Of a stretch of DNA of 9,270 bases, positions 5,336 to 9,270 are shown in pieces. The stretch comes from an uncultured Clostridia bacterium (GTDB taxonomy: Bacteria > Bacillota > Clostridia > Christensenellales > Aristaeellaceae). The position numbers and the translations under genes are program-made. Under the pieces are notes generated by a model. It saw only the letters and a program-made list of their open reading frames with translations, had not been told where the DNA came from and did not search any database. The stretch spans positions 1-9,270 of the forward strand of contig CAMJXZ010000113.1 of the NCBI GenBank assembly GCA_946409855.1. The letters run 5' to 3'. Position 1 is the stretch's first letter. Each line of letters starts with the position of its first letter.

Positions 5336-6208
5336 ATGTCTGAATCGTTACTGTTCATGTCCAACGGAAATCATCCGATCCCAGCCGTGCTGGTGGAAAG
5401 CACCCACACCCCCGATTCCCTCGCCAGCGCCAGCGGGATTTATATTACCGCTTCCGGCAGCGCGATGCTGCAGGCGGATCACTATCTGCTCCATTCCTTT
5501 GACCAGTGGCTGTGGCTGGCGGCGGAAGCCGGCTCCCTGACCCTGAAGGACGACAGCATGGAGCTCAGTCTCCGGGCCGGCGACTGCTGCATGATCCCCC
5601 CGAACCACCTGCAGGTGGCCATGCATGTGTCCCAGGAAGCCCGCATCCTCTGGATCGCCGTGGGCGGCACCCTGTCCGGTTCCTTCCTGCAGCGGATGGG
5701 CGCGCTGCCCCACCACATGATGAAGCAGGGCGCGCTGCCTTCCCAGATCAACCTGGCCAGCCACATCGTGCAGGCTACCGTCCGCATCGCCGCCTCCCAG
5801 GACGCTTCCTCCGCCCAGCTCCAGCAGCTGCTGTGGGCGATGCTGGCGTCCCATTCCGGCCAGCCGGTGGCGATGGACGCGGTGCTCTCCCACGAGATCG
5901 CCAAGGTCGTCGACGCCATGCGGAAGAACCAGTACAAGGATTCCTTCTCCCTGGCGGAGATGGCGGCCCTCAGCCGCATGCCCGTGGAGACCTTCCGCAA
6001 GCGCTTTGTCTCCGAGGTGGGCATGCCCCCGCAGAGCTACCAGCTGTACTGCAAGATGGAACGGGCGAAGATCCTGCTCAAGGACGGCTGCTCCGTCCGG
6101 CAGGCCGGCGTGGAGGTCGGCATGAACGACCCCTACCATTTCTCCAAGACCTTCAAGAACATTGTCGGCATGAGCCCCTCTGCCTACAGCAAGACTGCGT
6201 CAAAATAA
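5336..6208 (+). CDS. AraC-family transcriptional regulator with cupin-like sensor
   Basis: This 290-residue protein has an N-terminal ligand-sensing half (about 30-115) with cupin-type strands (LTLKDDSMELSLRAGDCCMI, then PPNHLQV), a linker, and a C-terminal AraC DNA-binding domain. Helix-turn-helix 1 lies near 204-224 (SLAEMAALSRMPVETFRKRF). Helix-turn-helix 2 and the family signature lie near 240-285 (ERAKILLKDG, GMNDPYHFSKTFK, GMSPSAYS). Such proteins usually activate nearby operons in response to a small molecule. The ATG is preceded 7 nt upstream by a full AAGGAGG (5322-5328). It is divergent from the ABC-racemase operon, a candidate target. Its stop TAA shares its last base with the mrnC start, so it also heads the rRNA-processing/sigH gene run. 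The inducer cannot be read from the sequence. Confidence 0.9.
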   Translation: MSESLLFMSNGNHPIPAVLVESTHTPDSLASASGIYITASGSAMLQADHYLLHSFDQWLWLAAEAGSLTLKDDSMELSLRAGDCCMIPPNHLQVAMHVSQEARILWIAVGGTLSGSFLQRMGALPHHMMKQGALPSQINLASHIVQATVRIAASQDASSAQLQQLLWAMLASHSGQPVAMDAVLSHEIAKVVDAMRKNQYKDSFSLAEMAALSRMPVETFRKRFVSEVGMPPQSYQLYCKMERAKILLKDGCSVRQAGVEVGMNDPYHFSKTFKNIVGMSPSAYSKTASK

Positions 6209-6648
6209 TGGACAGCGTCTTTGCCTTTCCCGCCCCGAACCTTACGGAAGACCAGGCGCGCGCCGTCGGCACGCTGGAGCTGGCCTATCTGGGGGATTCC
6301 GTCTTTGACGTCTACGTGCGCGGATGCCTGACCGTCCGGGGCATCGCCGTCCACGACATGCACCGGCAGGCCGTGGCCACCGTCAACGCCCGCGCCCAGG
6401 CGAAGCTGATGGCGGCGCTTCAGCCCCTGCTTTCCCCTGAGGAGGAAGCGGTCGTCCGCCGGGGCCGCAACGCCCACATCCACCACGCCGCCCCCCGGGG
6501 CGTCACCTACGAAGAATACGGGCAGGCGACTGCCCTGGAAGCGCTGCTGGGCTACCTGTTCCTGCAGGGCAGGGCCGACCGGCTCAATGAGCTGCTCGGC
6601 CGGCTTCCTCCCACCGAAAGGATTTGCCAGGATGATTCAAAAAGCTGA
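6208..6648 (+). CDS. mrnC: Mini-ribonuclease III
   Basis: This 146-residue endonuclease matures 23S rRNA ends and consists of the RNase III catalytic domain alone, without a double-stranded RNA-binding domain. Key segments are ELAYLGDSVFDVYVR (24-38, metal-binding Asp30), VVRRGRNA (82-89) and ALEALLGYLFL (109-119, catalytic Glu111). Length and motifs match the family. The ATG begins on the last base of the preceding AraC stop (TAATG), and I see no good Shine-Dalgarno, so translation probably depends on reinitiation after AraC. The gene overlaps thyX by 17 bp at its 3' end. Confidence 0.92.
   Translation: MDSVFAFPAPNLTEDQARAVGTLELAYLGDSVFDVYVRGCLTVRGIAVHDMHRQAVATVNARAQAKLMAALQPLLSPEEEAVVRRGRNAHIHHAAPRGVTYEEYGQATALEALLGYLFLQGRADRLNELLGRLPPTERICQDDSKS
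6617..6622 (+). promoter_or_regulatory. Ribosome binding site fixing the thyX start
   Basis: AAAGGA lies 9 nt before ATG 6632, inside the end of mrnC. It supports this start over an in-frame one 15 codons earlier (6587), which would add residues with no family similarity that I recognise. Confidence 0.65.
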
Positions 6649-7375
6649 ACCCTCCGTCCGCCTGATCGCTTATACGCCGGACCCTGTGACGGTGTGCGCG
6701 CTGGCGGCCAGGGTCTGTTATTCCGCGCTGGATTTTGACGCCCTCAAAGAAAAGCTGGCCGAACAGGACCCGGCCGCTTTCCTGCGGGACGTCATTAGGT
6801 CCGGCCATCTGTCCGTCATCGAGCACGCGAGCTTCACCTTCTATGTGGAAGGCGTTTCCCGTTCCCTGCTCGCCCAGCTGACCCGGCACAGGATCGCTTC
6901 CTTTGACGTGCAGAGCCAGCGCTACGTTTCCATGAAGGGCCGCTTCGCCTGCGTGGTGCCCCCGAAGATCGCCGCCCTGGGTCCGGAAAAGGAAGCGGAG
7001 TACCTGCGCCAGATGGAGACGATCGGCCAGTGGTACGAGGGCTGGCAGGAGGCCTTCGGCGGCGACCCCGCCGCCAACGAGGACGCCCGGTTCGTCCTCC
7101 CCAACGCCTGCGCGACCCGCCTCATCATGACCATGAACGCCCGGGAGCTGCGCCATTTCTTCTCCCTGCGCTGCTGCCGGCGCGCCCAGTGGGAGATCCG
7201 GGATCTGGCCGTGCGGATGCTCGCGCTGTGCCGGCAGGCGGCGCCCGTCCTGTTTGAAAACGCCGGCCCGTCCTGTCTGTCCGGCCCCTGCCCGGAAGGC
7301 GCCAGGAGCTGCGGCCGCGCCCCGGAGATCCGGGAGCAATTCAAGAACCTGACCATTTCAACCGAAGATAAGTGA
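6632..7375 (+). CDS. thyX: Flavin-dependent thymidylate synthase
   Basis: This 247-residue enzyme makes dTMP from dUMP using methylene-tetrahydrofolate, FAD and NADPH; it is the alternative to ThyA. The diagnostic RHR-X7-S motif is present as RHRIASFDVQS (85-95), followed by QRYV. Conserved SVIEHASFTF (61-70), LPNACATRL (156-164) and RELRHFFSLR (171-180) follow in order. The tail carries the Cys-rich GPSCLSGPCPEG (212-223) and SCG (226-228), as I recall for clostridial members. It overlaps mrnC by 17 bp and ends 12 bp before rlmB. Confidence 0.95.
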   Translation: MIQKAEPSVRLIAYTPDPVTVCALAARVCYSALDFDALKEKLAEQDPAAFLRDVIRSGHLSVIEHASFTFYVEGVSRSLLAQLTRHRIASFDVQSQRYVSMKGRFACVVPPKIAALGPEKEAEYLRQMETIGQWYEGWQEAFGGDPAANEDARFVLPNACATRLIMTMNARELRHFFSLRCCRRAQWEIRDLAVRMLALCRQAAPVLFENAGPSCLSGPCPEGARSCGRAPEIREQFKNLTISTEDK

Positions 7376-7387
7376 GGATAAACCCCT

Positions 7388-8479
7388 ATGGCATTTTATG
7401 ACAGCCGCAAAAAGCCTGACCGTCAGCAGAAGAGAGACTCTTACCGCAGGGAAGACCGCCCGTCTTCCGATTTCCGCCATGGCAAGCCTTCGGCGGACGC
7501 CGGCCGCCGCGGCGGGAACGGTGTGAAACCCTTCTCCGGCAAGTACGACGCCTGGAAGCCCGAAGGCGGCAAGGGCCGCCCCACCTACCGGCAGGACCGC
7601 AGGACCGCGAAGCCCGGCTCCGAACAGAGCCGCTCTTCCCGCGGCCAGGAATGGGCGCCCGCGCCCAAGGCAGCGCCCGCCCCGGTCCGTCCGCCCAGGC
7701 CCGCCCCCGAAAAGCGCTACGGCGCGAACGGCGAGTTCGACACCCCCTACACCCGGGAGCCTGAAAACCTCCTGTCCGGCCGCAACCCGATCCGGGAAGC
7801 GCTCAAGTCCGGCCGGGATATTGAAAAGATGCTCGTGGCCAAGGGCGACCTGACCGGTTCCGCCCGGGAGATCATCTCCGCCGCCCGGGACAAGGGCATC
7901 CCGGTCCAGGTGGTGGACCGTTCCCGGCTGGACGAGATCACCCCCCATCACCAGGGCATCGTCGCCTACGCCTCGGCGTATCAGTACGCCACGGTGGACG
8001 CCATGCTGGACGAGGCCCGTAAAAAGGGCGAGGCTCCGTTCCTGGTCATCCTGGACGGCATCACCGACCCGCACAACCTGGGCGCCATCATCCGTACGGC
8101 CGCCTGCGTGGGCGCCCACGGCGTCATCGTGCCCATGCGGCGCGCCGCCGGCCTGACCCCAGCCGCCGTCAAAGCCAGCGCCGGCGCGGTGGAGACCATC
8201 AAGGTGGCCCGGGTCACCAACCTGGTCAACACCATCCGCTCCCTTCAGAAGGAAGGCATCTGGGTCTATGCCGCGGACATGGAGGGCGAGGATTACCGCA
8301 CCCTCAAAATGGAAGCGCCCATGGCCCTGCTGATCGGCTCCGAAGGCGAGGGCATCTCCCGCCTGGCGCTGGACACTGCGGACTATAAGGTGAAGCTGCC
8401 CATGTACGGCGGCGTGGAATCGCTGAACGCCTCCGTGGCCGCCGGTGTGCTGATGTACGCGGCCGTGAAGAACAAATAA
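7388..8479 (+). CDS. rlmB: 23S rRNA 2'-O-methyltransferase, SpoU/TrmH family, with basic N-terminal tail
   Basis: This 363-residue SPOUT methyltransferase probably methylates the guanosine 2'-OH in helix 80 of 23S rRNA using S-adenosylmethionine. Residues about 127-200 form the RNA-binding domain (LLSGRNPIREAL). The trefoil-knot catalytic domain follows, with motif 1 DPHNLGAIIRTA (227-238, Asn230 and Arg236), motif 2 IGSEGEGIS (316-324) and motif 3 LPMYGGVESLNASVAAG (337-353). Residues 1-120 are a low-complexity tail rich in Arg, Lys, Pro and Gly, absent from the roughly 250-residue Bacillus subtilis protein and likely disordered and RNA-binding. GAGGA (7374-7378) precedes the ATG by 9 nt. 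The RlmB assignment over other SpoU methyltransferases rests on motif 3 and the gene neighbourhood. Confidence 0.9.
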   Translation: MAFYDSRKKPDRQQKRDSYRREDRPSSDFRHGKPSADAGRRGGNGVKPFSGKYDAWKPEGGKGRPTYRQDRRTAKPGSEQSRSSRGQEWAPAPKAAPAPVRPPRPAPEKRYGANGEFDTPYTREPENLLSGRNPIREALKSGRDIEKMLVAKGDLTGSAREIISAARDKGIPVQVVDRSRLDEITPHHQGIVAYASAYQYATVDAMLDEARKKGEAPFLVILDGITDPHNLGAIIRTAACVGAHGVIVPMRRAAGLTPAAVKASAGAVETIKVARVTNLVNTIRSLQKEGIWVYAADMEGEDYRTLKMEAPMALLIGSEGEGISRLALDTADYKVKLPMYGGVESLNASVAAGVLMYAAVKNK

Positions 8480-8501
8480 AAAATCATCCCGTTTCTGTTT
8501 C

Positions 8502-8505
8502 GAGG
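8502..8505 (+). promoter_or_regulatory. Ribosome binding site fixing the sigH start
   Basis: GAGG lies 7 nt before ATG 8513. An in-frame TTG at 8507 is only 1 nt from the site and therefore unlikely to be used. Confidence 0.6.
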
Positions 8506-8512
8506 CTTGCTC

Positions 8513-9208
8513 ATGGACGAACAAATCAACGGCACTCCCCTGCCCAACGACCCTTACTTTGAGGAACAGCAGAAAAACGCCGAGCGCTTCGCGGCCCTTT
8601 CCGATGAGGAACTGGTGGAACACACCCAGCAGGGGGACAGCGAGGCCCTGGATTTCCTGCTGGACAAGTACAAGAACTTTGTCCGCACCCGCGCGCGCAG
8701 CTATTTTCTCATCGGCGCCGATCATGAGGACATCGTGCAGGAAGGCATGATCGGCCTGTACAAGGCCATCCGGGATTATAACCCCGAAAAGCTGACGACC
8801 TTCCGCGCCTTCGCCGAGCTGTGCGTCAAGCGGCAGATCATCACCGCCATCAAATCCGCCACCCGGCAGAAGCATTACGCCCTGAACAGCTACGTGTCCC
8901 TGAACAAGCCCCTGTACGACGAGGAATCCGACCGGACCCTGCTGGACGTCCTGGAGGGAAGGGTGACCAACCCGGAAGACCTGTTCATCAGCCAGGAGGA
9001 CCTGTCCCACATCGAATCCCAGATCGAAAGCATGCTCTCCGACCTGGAACAGCGGGTGCTGCGCTGCTTCCTGGACGGCAGCAGCTACCAGGAAATCGCC
9101 GAGGAGCTGGGCCGGCACGTCAAGTCCATCGACAACGCGCTGCAGCGGATCAAAAAGAAGCTGGGCAAGCTCCTGGAGGAAAAGCGGAAGCTGGACCGGA
9201 ATGAATAA
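8513..9208 (+). CDS. sigH: RNA polymerase sigma-H factor
   Basis: This 231-residue sigma-70-family factor is of the SigH/SpoIIAC-like type that directs transition-phase and early sporulation genes. Region 2 covers about 45-120: FLLDKYKNFVRTRAR (48-62), then the core-binding and -10-recognition segment EDIVQEGMIGLYKAIRDYN (72-90) and FRAFAELCVKRQI (97-109). Region 4 covers about 175-220, with a helix-turn-helix at SSYQEIAEELGRHVKSIDNA (190-209). YVSLNKPLYDEE (127-138) links the two regions, as in known SigH. It starts 33 bp after rlmB and is the last gene before a strong terminator. Presence of SigH suggests, but does not prove, a sporulating ancestry. Confidence 0.93.
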   Translation: MDEQINGTPLPNDPYFEEQQKNAERFAALSDEELVEHTQQGDSEALDFLLDKYKNFVRTRARSYFLIGADHEDIVQEGMIGLYKAIRDYNPEKLTTFRAFAELCVKRQIITAIKSATRQKHYALNSYVSLNKPLYDEESDRTLLDVLEGRVTNPEDLFISQEDLSHIESQIESMLSDLEQRVLRCFLDGSSYQEIAEELGRHVKSIDNALQRIKKKLGKLLEEKRKLDRNE

Positions 9209-9216
9209 CGTCTCCT

Positions 9217-9257
9217 AAAACACCGCCGCCGGAATCGAGATCCGGCGGCGGTGTTTT
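9217..9257. terminator. Strong (bidirectional) intrinsic terminator after sigH
   Basis: Two perfectly complementary 17-nt arms (9217-9233 and 9241-9257) flank a 7-nt loop (ATCGAGA). The GC core (CACCGCCGCCGGA) is bounded by AAAA on the left and TTTT on the right. Starting 9 bp after the sigH stop, it ends the AraC-mrnC-thyX-rlmB-sigH unit. The flanking A and T runs mean it could also stop transcription from the right. Confidence 0.88.
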
Positions 9258-9270
9258 ATACTATTCTCTG

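Noticed and set aside
3954..5540. 528-codon plus-strand open frame spanning the binding-protein gene and the promoters
   Set aside because: It runs antisense to the permease and binding-protein genes and through the intergenic promoters into AraC out of frame. It has no protein-family signal.
5506..6648. Apparent 380-residue protein ending in Mini-RNase III
   Set aside because: Its first two thirds are AraC read in another frame. Mini-RNase III is complete from ATG 6208.
7358..9118. 586-codon open frame antisense to rlmB and sigH
   Set aside because: Its translation is low-complexity (Gly, His, Val, Asp) with no family motifs, and it mirrors two clear genes. It is a by-product of GC-rich codon use.
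9217..9257. Long inverted repeat as a mobile-element end or CRISPR unit
   Set aside because: It is a single copy just after a stop codon with A and T flanks, which is fully explained as a terminator. No transposase or repeat array is nearby.

Overview
The window looks like a chromosomal segment of a GC-rich Gram-positive bacterium in the Bacillota, probably class Clostridia. The pointers are strong AGGAGG-type ribosome binding sites, consensus sigma-A promoters, and a conserved Firmicutes gene block (Mini-RNase III, ThyX, RlmB, SigH). The lineage is inferred from gene content only; no rRNA is present. Coding density is high, and all genes share similar GC-rich codon use, so nothing stands out as recently transferred.

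Layout. Positions 1-1765 (minus) hold the N-terminal 588 residues of a secreted protein with three bacterial SH3 repeats; its end lies outside the window. It has its own candidate promoter. An intrinsic terminator (1896-1929) separates it from a four-gene minus-strand operon at 1942-5012. In transcription order the operon encodes an amino-acid substrate-binding protein, an ABC permease, an ABC ATPase, and a DapF-fold amino-acid racemase/epimerase that most resembles the staphylococcal histidine racemase CntK. The racemase start codon overlaps the ATPase stop codon (ATGA), so transport and racemisation look translationally coupled.

The 323-bp divergent region 5013-5335 carries two well-formed promoters. 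The minus-strand one (TTGACT-N17-TAAAGT) has a 17-bp spacer that is itself a perfect dyad, plus a tandem A-tract repeat just upstream. The plus-strand one is a perfect TTGACA-N17-TATAAT and drives an AraC-family regulator (5336-6208).

That regulator is followed with almost no spacing by mrnC, thyX, rlmB and sigH (6208-9208). These act in 23S rRNA maturation, dTMP synthesis, 23S rRNA methylation and transition-phase/sporulation transcription. The unit ends at a 17-bp perfect-stem terminator (9217-9257). The order matches the Firmicutes cysS-mrnC-rlmB-sigH neighbourhood, with an AraC gene where cysS would be expected and without yacP/rae1.

The most interesting hypothesis is a dedicated import-and-racemise module for an amino acid or derivative. 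It would be controlled at the operator-like dyad and perhaps by the divergent AraC protein. The binding protein appears to lack the usual carboxylate-clamping arginine, so its ligand may be unusual.
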